The notes below the pieces were generated by a model. That model was not told the origin of the DNA and made no database searches. It saw nothing but the letters and a program-made list of their open reading frames with translations. Both the position numbers and the translations under genes were made by a program. Below, piece after piece: positions 26,813 to 35,175 of a DNA stretch of 53,302 nt (position 1 is the stretch's first letter; each line of letters begins with the position of its first letter). Source of the stretch: an uncultured Rickettsiaceae bacterium (GTDB lineage Bacteria > Pseudomonadota > Alphaproteobacteria > Rickettsiales > Rickettsiaceae); assembly GCA_905479865.1 (NCBI GenBank), contig CAJQOD010000016.1:1-53302 (forward strand), written 5' to 3'.

Positions 26813-27745
26813 TTAAAAGTTGTTGTTAGAGCCTGGGTGAGCTTTATCGTAGACAGATTCCAGGTGGCTTTGATTAATTTTTGTATATCTTTGTGTGGTA
26901 GAAAGGCTTTGGTGTCCTAAGAGATCCTGTATTGATCGTAGGTCAGCTCCATTCTCAAGTAGATGTGTAGCAAAACTATGTCTAAAAGCATGAGAGCTTA
27001 AATGTTCTGGAAGGCCAAGCATTCTGCGCAGTTGTATTAGTTCTCGGTTAAATACAGCTCGTTGCAATGGAGCACCGCGTTTTCCACGAAATATAGGCTC
27101 ATCTGAGTCAATAGAATATGGTAGTGTAGTAATATATTGTTCAATCAATAATCTTACTTCATTGATCCATGGAATAAGCCGTTCTTTATGGCCTTTACCA
27201 AGGATTTTTATAAATTCATGGTTTTCCAGATGCTTTTTAGTAATTGATAGAGCTTCAGAAATACGTAAGCCACTTGCGTAAATTAGGGTGAGCAGTGCTT
27301 TGTTCCGCAGATGCATCCATTCTTCGTCGCCTAGCATTTCTATGTTTTTAAGCGATATTTGTGCTTCCTCTTTAGATAAAGCTTTTGGCAGGTTTTTTGG
27401 TTTCTTGGGGCTGTGTACTGTAAAGATTGTATGGCAGTTAATGTCATGTTTTTTCTCCAGATACTTATAGAAATTCTTTACAGAAGATAAAGCTCTGGCA
27501 TTTGAGACGGCACTGTAGCTATCTCGATGCCTGGCAGATAACCAGCTACGCATGAACCGGATATCAATGGATTCAATTATCTTGAGTGAGACATCTTTAG
27601 AGTAGTATTTGGTGATAAAGCTTAGGAAATGATTGAGGTCATTTAGATAAGATTGCAAAGTATGGTTTGAATAATTGCGCTGCACTCCAAGATAATGCTG
27701 CCATTCATTGACGATTTTTACAATTTCGGGATGGTGAATATACAC
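26813..27745 (-). CDS. xerC: Tyrosine recombinase XerC
   Basis: The 310-residue protein has a SAM-like N-terminal domain (about 1-105) and a catalytic domain with Arg161 (ASGLRISEAL), Lys184 (GKGHKERLIPW), His252 and Arg255 (HAFRHSFATHLL), His278 and the nucleophile Tyr287. With XerD it resolves chromosome dimers at dif. It is called XerC because of the GKGHKERLIPW motif and length; XerD is possible. It starts with a GTG. No phage genes or attachment sites lie around it. Confidence 0.88.
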   Translation of the reverse strand: MYIHHPEIVKIVNEWQHYLGVQRNYSNHTLQSYLNDLNHFLSFITKYYSKDVSLKIIESIDIRFMRSWLSARHRDSYSAVSNARALSSVKNFYKYLEKKHDINCHTIFTVHSPKKPKNLPKALSKEEAQISLKNIEMLGDEEWMHLRNKALLTLIYASGLRISEALSITKKHLENHEFIKILGKGHKERLIPWINEVRLLIEQYITTLPYSIDSDEPIFRGKRGAPLQRAVFNRELIQLRRMLGLPEHLSSHAFRHSFATHLLENGADLRSIQDLLGHQSLSTTQRYTKINQSHLESVYDKAHPGSNNNF

Positions 27746-27848
27746 GATTGTTATTCTTTACTTAATCAAGATGATTATTAATTAATATAATATATGTAAT
27801 CTATACAGCAATGACAAGCGATCGGGTAGTTATTTCTAATGATTGGTA

Positions 27849-29186
27849 TTACTTTCCAATACAGAAATTGCTAAAAATTTCCCCTAGAATTTCATCAACA
27901 GTGATTTTACCGGTAATGTTGCTGATGGCACGGATTGTCATGCGTATATCTTCAGTTACCAGAACCAGATCGTTGTCCATAGAGACGTTTGACAAATATT
28001 CTAATGCCTTTTCCAATTGAGCTCTATGCCTGGCTCTGGTGATTTGAGGGGTTTCTGATGGTCTGGCTATTTTATCGGATATTAATATAATCTGGTTTAG
28101 TATACTCTTGAGTCCAACTTGATTTTTTATAGAAACTTTAATTGGAACTTTCCCATGGATTTGACTGGGTGATTTCGTTTTGCAGAGGTCGATTTTATTT
28201 AGCAGAATAATCGTATTATCATCAATGATATCAGAAAAATAATTATTATTGTTTATTGGTTCGGAAGAATCATACATGACAATTTTGATATCAGAACTTT
28301 GTGATATTTTTTTTGCCCTATCTATGCCTTCTTGTTCGATTGTATCTGTGGTTCTATCGTGAATGCCGGCTGTATCCTGTAATATTATTGGATAACCACC
28401 AATATCCAGATGTCCTTCAATGATATCACGTGTGGTTCCGGCAATATCCGATACAATTGCCACGTCTCTTTTCACGAAATAATTTAACAAACTGGACTTA
28501 CCTACATTAGGTTTTCCTAAAATGGCTAATTTTAAACCGCTGCGTAGTCTTTCACCACGATTATTATCGTTCAGATGTTCTTGCATCTCCTGGATTAATT
28601 TTTCTATCAAAACACCTACTTGAGTTAAGGTTTCTTCTGGAATATCTTCATCTGGAAAATCAATATATGCTTCAAGTAAACTAATCAGGCTAAGTAATTG
28701 CGTACGCCACCTATCATAGATTTTTTCCAATCCCCCACCGAGTTGCTTTATCGCTTGTCTGTGCTGGAGTTCTGTTTCTGAGTCTATCAAGTCTGCGAGT
28801 CCTTCAGCGGCAGTGAGATCCATTTTGCCATTTAAAAAGGCTCTTCTTGCAAATTCTCCAGGTTCTGCAAGCCGAAGACCCGGGAGCTTGGTTAAGACCT
28901 CATTTAGAAGTTTGATAACCGCTAAGCTGCCATGTGTATGAATTTCAGCGGAGTCTTCGCCTGTGAAGCTCGCATTACCGCGGAAAAATACGACCATAGA
29001 TTCATCTATCTGTTGCTTGTTTTGTGGATTGTAGATATTTCGAAAATATAGTTTTCGAGGTTCTAATTGATCAACACTGGTACCAAGTAGTTGCTCCAAA
29101 GCCATAATGGTTTTAGGACCTGAAAGCCTAAATACAGCCACTCCAGCTTTACCATGAGCAGAGCATTGTGCAAAAATAGTATCCAT
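27849..29186 (-). CDS. mnmE: tRNA uridine-5-carboxymethylaminomethyl modification GTPase MnmE
   Basis: The 445-residue protein has an N-terminal tetrahydrofolate-binding domain (about 1-115), a helical domain, a G domain (Walker A GKPNVGKSS, DTAGIHD, NKID) and the C-terminal CIGK whose cysteine is the family signature. With MnmG it modifies the wobble uridine of several tRNAs. It is divergent from gdh. Confidence 0.97.
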   Translation of the reverse strand: MDTIFAQCSAHGKAGVAVFRLSGPKTIMALEQLLGTSVDQLEPRKLYFRNIYNPQNKQQIDESMVVFFRGNASFTGEDSAEIHTHGSLAVIKLLNEVLTKLPGLRLAEPGEFARRAFLNGKMDLTAAEGLADLIDSETELQHRQAIKQLGGGLEKIYDRWRTQLLSLISLLEAYIDFPDEDIPEETLTQVGVLIEKLIQEMQEHLNDNNRGERLRSGLKLAILGKPNVGKSSLLNYFVKRDVAIVSDIAGTTRDIIEGHLDIGGYPIILQDTAGIHDRTTDTIEQEGIDRAKKISQSSDIKIVMYDSSEPINNNNYFSDIIDDNTIILLNKIDLCKTKSPSQIHGKVPIKVSIKNQVGLKSILNQIILISDKIARPSETPQITRARHRAQLEKALEYLSNVSMDNDLVLVTEDIRMTIRAISNITGKITVDEILGEIFSNFCIGK

Positions 29187-29203
29187 TGATATAGACCAAA
29201 CAC

Positions 29204-29232
29204 TTGATAGGGGGTTCCATTTCTTATATTAT
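29204..29232 (+). promoter_or_regulatory. Predicted sigma70-type promoter of the gdh operon
   Basis: TTGATA and TATTAT separated by 17 bases, 46 bases before the gdh ATG, in the divergent region between mnmE and gdh. Confidence 0.55.
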
Positions 29233-29277
29233 ACGCATAGTTTGTAAATTTATAAAGCTATTACGGGATCATGATCT

Positions 29278-32200
29278 ATGGTTAACAGTTCAAATATCAA
29301 GAAATCACTTGCTCTTAGCCAATTAAATTGCAAAATTAATGATTTTAGTTCTGAAATTCTTGAACTGGTTAATGCTGATAGTAAGGGAGGTTTATATACG
29401 GCATTTGTTCGTAATTTTCTCAAATATATTCCTATTGACTACAGATCTCGGGATAAAATTAGTTTATTTGGTGATTTTACGCATGAAGCATTTGAATTTT
29501 TCCTACACAGGTTACCTAACAATCGCAAAATTGAAATTTCTGTTACCGAGTTCAAAAATAACCCTTCTATAACTATATTGATTGCCGTAGAGAATAGGCC
29601 ATTTATTATCGACTCGCTAAACAGCCTGATGTCGAAACTTGCCTTGCAAACAATTTTTACCTTTCACCCCGTAATTTCCAGCATTAGAGATGATGATGGA
29701 AATTTACAGAAAATCGTGGACAAAGGTGAAGGTGGAATAAACGAGTCTCTAGTATATATCAAAGTACTTGGCGCATTTGACGATGAAACTTTAGCTACGA
29801 TAAAGGCTGAGATTAATAATATTATTGATCTTGTGGATTATACCTATAATTCCTGGCAGACGCTGCTGAATAAGATCATTGGCATTACAACGGATATTGT
29901 TCACAATAAAAGCCTATATGAAAAAGAACACCTCCCGGCGGAAGAAACCTTGGATTTTCTTAATTGGCTACAGAAAAATAATATTACTTTCCTCGGGGTA
30001 GTAGATTTTGATGTGAAATCCAAGACTCTAACGCATGAGGAGGGAGTAAAAGATATTTGGCAGAATAATTTAGAAGAAATTTCCACTATTATTGAATTCT
30101 CCAAAAGTGAGTATTATGAAAACAAGCTTGCCATGCTTGGTAAGATCAATAAATTATCACCAGTGCATAGAAATGCGTTAGTAGATTATATTTTAATAAA
30201 ACGTCTGGATGAAGAGGGAGTTTACAGGAATGGAACCATAATTTTTGGGCTGTATGGAACGGCAATTTATTTCCAGTCAATCAAAAGCGTGCCAATATTA
30301 CGCGGTAAGATGAATTATGTTCTTGAGGAATCCGGTTTTCCTCTAAATGGCTATAATGCAAAGAAAATTAAGAATATTATCGAGTCGCTGCCGAGAGATA
30401 TTTTAATTCAGATTGACGAAGAAGATTTATACTGCATGTGTATACACATGTTGTCGAGCATGCGCAGCCATAAACTTAAATTATTTGTTCAGCAGGATTG
30501 GTCTAATTCTTTCATTAATGTAATTGTGTTCCTTCCAAGGGAAAGGCTTACACCTGAAGTTTATAATGATATTAGCTGTTATTTAACTGAGAAATTTTCT
30601 AGCGAGATTATTGCAGATAATATTACCGTAGTAGCGCAAGATTTTTCACATTTATTTGCTACCTTGGCTATTAAAGATGTATCAAAGCTGGATTTTTCTC
30701 ATGATGAAGTGGAAGCCGAGCTTATTCAAATAACTACTAATTGGTCAGAAGGCTTGTTGCATAAATTGTGCGATGAACTTGGAGAGTATGAAGGCGGTAT
30801 TAGACACAAAGAGATTGAACCGTCTTTTCCTGCAGAATATAGGCATAAGTTTAATGCAGATGTAACAATTGACGATGTACACCATTTAGAAAGGGCAGCT
30901 GAATGTGGAAAGCTGATATTTAATCTCATTGAAGGAGAGGGTAATGAATTTTTCCTGAAGTTTTATAGTCCGGAAGTAAATCTGACACTTTCTGATACAT
31001 TGCCAGCTATCGAAAATCTTGGATTTATTGCTATTGACGAACAAAGTTTTGCAATTAAAGAGTCGTCTGACTTCAAAAAAAGCTGGATTTATGAATTTAA
31101 ATTATCAAGTCCGATTACGATTGAGGTTCCATTTGCGCAGTTAAAGCACAATATCGAAGAAGCTTTGGGTAAAATGAGCGATGGAGTGTTAACGAGCGAT
31201 TCCTTGAGTAAATTATTAGTGCTATCGGGTTTTGATTGGGTCAAAGTTAAATTGCTCAAGTCATTGACCCGTTATTTGCATCAAACCGGTTTTATATATG
31301 GTAAGGGGTATGTACAACAAACATTGATCAAACACAATAAGTTTACAGAAATGCTGGTTGGCCTTTTTGCAGCAAGGTTTGATCCGGCTGCTTATTCGAA
31401 AGAGAAAGTTAAGTTGCTATCAAAAAAAATGATTGCATATTTAGATACGGTGACAAGCAGTACAGAAGATAAGGTTCTGCAAAATATGCGATTAATTATT
31501 GAAGCTATAGTTAGAACTAATTTTTATCAGAATGGCGGCGATGGGACTCGGAATTACTTATCTTTTAAATTTAAATCCAACAAAGTACCGGATTTACCGC
31601 TTCCAATACCTTATGCTGAGATTTTTGTATACTCAAACGAATTTGAAGGCATTCATTTGCGCGGCGGGAAGGTTGCAAGAGGTGGTTTGCGCTGGTCTGA
31701 TCGGGGAGAGGATTACAGGACAGAAGTGCTTGGGCTGATGAAGTCACAAATGACTAAAAATACTGTAATTGTACCAGTTGGGTCAAAAGGAACTTTCTAT
31801 ATCAATTTCACTCAAGGTGAGATGAGCCGGGAAGAATATATGCAAAAAGTCGTATCCTGTTATAAGGATTTTTTAAGAGGCTTGTTGGATATTACTGATA
31901 ATTTGGTGGATGGCCATATAGTCCAGCCTGAAAACACCATTATATATGATGATGCAAACCCGTATCTTGTGGTTGCAGCAGATAAAGGTACAGCGAGCTT
32001 CTCGGACTATGCCAACGCAGTATCAGCAGAGTATAATTTTTGGCTTGGAGATGCTTTTGCCTCTGGGGGGTCAGTTGGCTATGACCATAAGAAAATGGGT
32101 ATCACGGCCAAGGGAGCGTGGATATCTGCTCAATCACATTTTTTGGAAATGGGAATTGATATACAAAAAGAGCCGTTTACTGTAGCCGGTATTGGTGATA

Positions 32201-34074
32201 TGTCCGGTGATGTGTTTGGTAATGGGATGTTGCTATCCAAGCATATAAAACTTATTGCAGCTTTTAATCACCAGCATGTTTTTATTGATCCAAATCCTGA
32301 TTGTAAAACCAGTTATAAGGAAAGACGCAGGCTCTTTACTACTCCTCGTACCAAGTGGACCGACTATAACAGGAGACTAATTTCAAAAGGTGGTGGGGTA
32401 TTTGAAAGGTCAGCAAAAATCCTGAATGTCTCCAAAGAGATACAGGATTTGCTGGATTTATCATCGAATAGCATTACACCTGATAAGCTTATTAAAGCCA
32501 TACTGAAATCCAAAGTAGATTTACTGTGGAATGGAGGAATAGGCACATATATAAAATCATCTGTTGAGAATAATATTGATATTGGTGATAAAGCTAATGA
32601 TGGTTTGCGAGTCAACGGCAGTGAAGTTCAGGCGAAGGTCATTTCTGAAGGTGGAAATCTTGGCCTGTCGCAGCTCGGGAGAATAGAGTATGCACTTGGC
32701 GGTGGCCGGATTAATACCGACTTTATTGATAATTCCGCCGGAGTTGACTGCTCTGATCATGAGGTGAATATCAAGATCGTTCTAAATAGTGCTGTTCTGT
32801 CTGGAAAAATTACCATACAGGAGCGCAATGCAATCCTTGAGCAGATGACGGAAGCTGTTGAAGGTTTAGTGTTGATAGATAATTACGATCAGAATTTGGC
32901 ACTAACTATTTCTTCGCTTTCGACAGCGGTAAATATTGAGTCTTTCAGCCAGTTGATTCAGGAGTTGGAAAATGAAGGGTTGCTTGATAGTGAAGTAGAA
33001 TTTTTGCCCGGCAAGTCAGAACTTTCAAGGCGCACTATCGCAAATGAAGGGATGACCAGACCGGAGCTTGCTGTCTTACTATCTTATAGTAAGATGTCTC
33101 TTGATGTTGATTTGTCGTCAGCCTCGCTTGCTGAAGATAAATATTTTGAGAAATATTTATTTGATTATTTCCCACAAATAATGCGAAAGAAATTCAAGGA
33201 AGAAATAGAAAACCATCCACTACGCCAGGAAATTATCAGAACCGTTATTACCAATAAATTGGTGAACCAGCTTGGAGGTCCGCTAATAAGCTCCATTAAG
33301 AAAGAGACCGGTAGCCACCCATGTGATATTGCCAGAGCGTATGCTGCTACCCTGGAAATTTTTGACCTTGAACATTTATGGAGTAAGGTTGCAAATCTTG
33401 GGGCATCTGTTGACATGGCAATAAAAGCGGAAATGTTCTCGGATCTTGGTAGAATTATGCGCCGCGGGATTAGCTGGTTTGCAAGGAATATTAAGCATCC
33501 AATCGACATAAATGATACTATTAAAGAATTTAGCAAACAGACAGATGTGCTAACAGAAATTATTAGTAAGCTGTTAGTAGGGACAACAAAAACACGATTC
33601 TTCAGTAGAATTAAGCATTATACGGACTCAGGAGTGGACAAAAAACTGGCTAAATCTGTTGCAACTCTTGAAGTATTGGTATCTGCGTTTGATATCATCT
33701 ATATTGCAAAACAGACCAATACAAAAAATGAAGATATTGCGAATTTATACTTTGAAAGTGGTGATGTATTTAGTATAGACTGGTTACGGCAATCTTGTGA
33801 AGCGCAAGTGAATGAGTCATATTGGAATAGACTCTCAGTACAGTCCTTGAAAGATGATTTCTATGATAAACAAAGGCGTTTAGTTACCGAGATCGTTGCT
33901 CAAAGTCAGCAAGCTGTAAATCTAAAATTGTGGCTACAGGAAAACTCTGCTGCTGCTAGCATTTTTATTAATTTTGTAGAAGATATAAAAATGCAGGAAA
34001 CTGTTAATCTTAATATAATAATTCTTGCTAATAAGAAATTGGAAATCTTCTTAAGAAAACTAAAGGCAAAATAA
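29278..34074 (+). CDS. gdh: NAD-specific glutamate dehydrogenase, large (about 180 kDa) type
   Basis: The 1598-residue protein belongs to the large NAD-dependent family known from Streptomyces, Pseudomonas and Rickettsia. The N-terminal 700 residues hold ACT-like and helical regulatory segments. The catalytic core begins near residue 790 with GGKVARGGLRWSDR, followed by MKSQMTKNTVIVPVGSKG and later GIGDMSGDVFGNG and WNGGIGTYIKSS. It converts glutamate to 2-oxoglutarate plus ammonia, feeding host-derived glutamate into the TCA cycle. Its stop codon shares a base with the next ATG (TAATG). Confidence 0.95.
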   Translation: MVNSSNIKKSLALSQLNCKINDFSSEILELVNADSKGGLYTAFVRNFLKYIPIDYRSRDKISLFGDFTHEAFEFFLHRLPNNRKIEISVTEFKNNPSITILIAVENRPFIIDSLNSLMSKLALQTIFTFHPVISSIRDDDGNLQKIVDKGEGGINESLVYIKVLGAFDDETLATIKAEINNIIDLVDYTYNSWQTLLNKIIGITTDIVHNKSLYEKEHLPAEETLDFLNWLQKNNITFLGVVDFDVKSKTLTHEEGVKDIWQNNLEEISTIIEFSKSEYYENKLAMLGKINKLSPVHRNALVDYILIKRLDEEGVYRNGTIIFGLYGTAIYFQSIKSVPILRGKMNYVLEESGFPLNGYNAKKIKNIIESLPRDILIQIDEEDLYCMCIHMLSSMRSHKLKLFVQQDWSNSFINVIVFLPRERLTPEVYNDISCYLTEKFSSEIIADNITVVAQDFSHLFATLAIKDVSKLDFSHDEVEAELIQITTNWSEGLLHKLCDELGEYEGGIRHKEIEPSFPAEYRHKFNADVTIDDVHHLERAAECGKLIFNLIEGEGNEFFLKFYSPEVNLTLSDTLPAIENLGFIAIDEQSFAIKESSDFKKSWIYEFKLSSPITIEVPFAQLKHNIEEALGKMSDGVLTSDSLSKLLVLSGFDWVKVKLLKSLTRYLHQTGFIYGKGYVQQTLIKHNKFTEMLVGLFAARFDPAAYSKEKVKLLSKKMIAYLDTVTSSTEDKVLQNMRLIIEAIVRTNFYQNGGDGTRNYLSFKFKSNKVPDLPLPIPYAEIFVYSNEFEGIHLRGGKVARGGLRWSDRGEDYRTEVLGLMKSQMTKNTVIVPVGSKGTFYINFTQGEMSREEYMQKVVSCYKDFLRGLLDITDNLVDGHIVQPENTIIYDDANPYLVVAADKGTASFSDYANAVSAEYNFWLGDAFASGGSVGYDHKKMGITAKGAWISAQSHFLEMGIDIQKEPFTVAGIGDMSGDVFGNGMLLSKHIKLIAAFNHQHVFIDPNPDCKTSYKERRRLFTTPRTKWTDYNRRLISKGGGVFERSAKILNVSKEIQDLLDLSSNSITPDKLIKAILKSKVDLLWNGGIGTYIKSSVENNIDIGDKANDGLRVNGSEVQAKVISEGGNLGLSQLGRIEYALGGGRINTDFIDNSAGVDCSDHEVNIKIVLNSAVLSGKITIQERNAILEQMTEAVEGLVLIDNYDQNLALTISSLSTAVNIESFSQLIQELENEGLLDSEVEFLPGKSELSRRTIANEGMTRPELAVLLSYSKMSLDVDLSSASLAEDKYFEKYLFDYFPQIMRKKFKEEIENHPLRQEIIRTVITNKLVNQLGGPLISSIKKETGSHPCDIARAYAATLEIFDLEHLWSKVANLGASVDMAIKAEMFSDLGRIMRRGISWFARNIKHPIDINDTIKEFSKQTDVLTEIISKLLVGTTKTRFFSRIKHYTDSGVDKKLAKSVATLEVLVSAFDIIYIAKQTNTKNEDIANLYFESGDVFSIDWLRQSCEAQVNESYWNRLSVQSLKDDFYDKQRRLVTEIVAQSQQAVNLKLWLQENSAAASIFINFVEDIKMQETVNLNIIILANKKLEIFLRKLKAK

Positions 34075-34475
34075 TGACTTCCAAATTAAAAGAAGCACGC
34101 CAGAATGCGGGCTATAGTGTAGAAGAAGTAGCCGAGATTTTAAAAATTCGTAAGCAATATATTATTGATTTGGAAGAAGAGAAGTTTGTAGACCTCCCTG
34201 GTCAAATATATGTTGACGGCTATACCAGAATGTATTACGAATTTTTAAAAATTGATTTTCCTGAAAAGAGCATTATAGCTGTTAAGAAGCCGAATTTGCC
34301 TCGAAAAGAACGGAACTTAAATAAAAAATATATAGTTCTGTTTTCTGTTTGCATGATAGTTGTAGTAGTATCAATTTATTCGCTGCTAAAATTGTTACCT
34401 GAGAAACAGCTTGAAAATAATTTAATAGAAAATACAATAGATAGTAATGGAAATAACGAAGCAACAATTGATTGA
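34074..34475 (+). CDS. Short RodZ-like protein: helix-turn-helix plus one membrane helix
   Basis: The 133-residue protein has a helix-turn-helix of the RodZ type (LKEARQNAGYSVEEVAEILK, IRKQYIIDLEEEKFVDLPG, YVDGYTRMYYEFL) and one helix at about 87-107 (YIVLFSVCMIVVVVSIYSLL). It ends with only about 25 residues outside; full-length RodZ has a longer linker and a beta-rich periplasmic domain. RodZ links MreB to the cell-wall machinery. The gene overlaps gdh by one base and the next gene by 29 bases. Confidence 0.75.
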   Translation: MTSKLKEARQNAGYSVEEVAEILKIRKQYIIDLEEEKFVDLPGQIYVDGYTRMYYEFLKIDFPEKSIIAVKKPNLPRKERNLNKKYIVLFSVCMIVVVVSIYSLLKLLPEKQLENNLIENTIDSNGNNEATID

Positions 34476-34677
34476 AATCATTCGTGAGATTGGCGAGAAA
34501 ACAGAAAAATTAGTTGCTGACTCTGCTCGGCAGAGTCAGCAGATAGAGGATTTGAAATCTCAGAATGAAGATTTGAAGAAGAGTAATCAGGCCACTCTTG
34601 ATCAGATAAAAGAATATATTCAGGAGCTGGAACAAATTAGAAGTCATTATGTCGATAGTAACAATAACACTGGGTGA
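34447..34677 (+). CDS. Small coiled-coil protein before zapA (ZauP-like by position)
   Basis: The 76-residue protein is almost wholly coiled coil, with heptads from about residue 5 to 68 (QQIEDLKSQNEDLKKSNQ). It overlaps the preceding gene by 29 bases and zapA by 29 bases. In Caulobacter a coiled-coil protein, ZauP, is encoded beside zapA and works with ZapA at the Z-ring; this is a plausible counterpart by position and composition, not by clear sequence match. The tight overlaps suggest translational coupling. Confidence 0.65.
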   Translation: MEITKQQLIEIIREIGEKTEKLVADSARQSQQIEDLKSQNEDLKKSNQATLDQIKEYIQELEQIRSHYVDSNNNTG

Positions 34678-34960
34678 TAAAAACTTTAAACTTTCGTGCC
34701 CCAAAGAGAGTAAAAATAGTCTTGAAGTGCTAGCTGCGAAGCTGGATTGTGAGATTGAAGAAACCAAGCAAAAAAATCCGATGGCTTCGTTTGAATTGTC
34801 GTTGGTTATTACCGCACTTGGGCTTATAGATAACAGGCAATCCAAAGCTAAGGAAACTGGTGGTAAAGTGCTAGAGAAAGCCAATCAGGACTTCCAGAAA
34901 ATATTAGCTTCGGTTACTTCTGAATTAAAAACTGTTGCAAAAAAGTTCGAGAAATGCTAA
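34649..34960 (+). CDS. zapA: Cell division protein ZapA
   Basis: The 103-residue protein starts with the ZapA fold MSIVTITLGDKNFKLSCP, then LEVLAAKLDCEIEE and the conserved helix FELSLVITALGLID, followed by a coiled-coil end. ZapA cross-links FtsZ protofilaments. It is the last gene of the gdh operon. Confidence 0.82.
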   Translation: MSIVTITLGDKNFKLSCPKESKNSLEVLAAKLDCEIEETKQKNPMASFELSLVITALGLIDNRQSKAKETGGKVLEKANQDFQKILASVTSELKTVAKKFEKC

Positions 34961-34971
34961 TAATTAGTACT

Positions 34972-35165
34972 AACAAAGCATTTCTTGGGCTGCTTGGTAC
35001 GTTAGGGTTGATATAAATCCTCCGGACTATAATTATTCTACCGGGATTGGTCACTTGCTTGCGCCGTGGCGTAGCTATTACCGAGCCCCCTTTAACTAAA
35101 GGTTCTCTGATGGTGAACTTACTCCGACGGCTAAAGTGGTCCTTATCTGTTTTTTCTAATCAGTA
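34972..35165 (+). ncRNA. ssrS: Structured RNA region after zapA, candidate 6S RNA
   Basis: There is no open frame, and several paired segments occur: GGGCT (34988) with AGCCC (about 35084), GGTA with TACC just inside, AATCC-CCGG with CCGGGATT around 35016-35048, and CCTTT with AAAGG near 35089-35102. A T-run (TGTTTTTTC, 35149-35157) ends the region. In many proteobacteria the 6S RNA gene directly follows zapA, and this stretch sits there. The fold is only partly like the single long 6S hairpin, so the identity is tentative. The ends are approximate. Confidence 0.35.
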
Positions 35166-35175
35166 GTTATTCGAC

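Noticed and set aside
26813-27745. Phage or island integrase
   Set aside because: The protein matches housekeeping XerC, and no phage genes, direct repeats or attachment site surround it.
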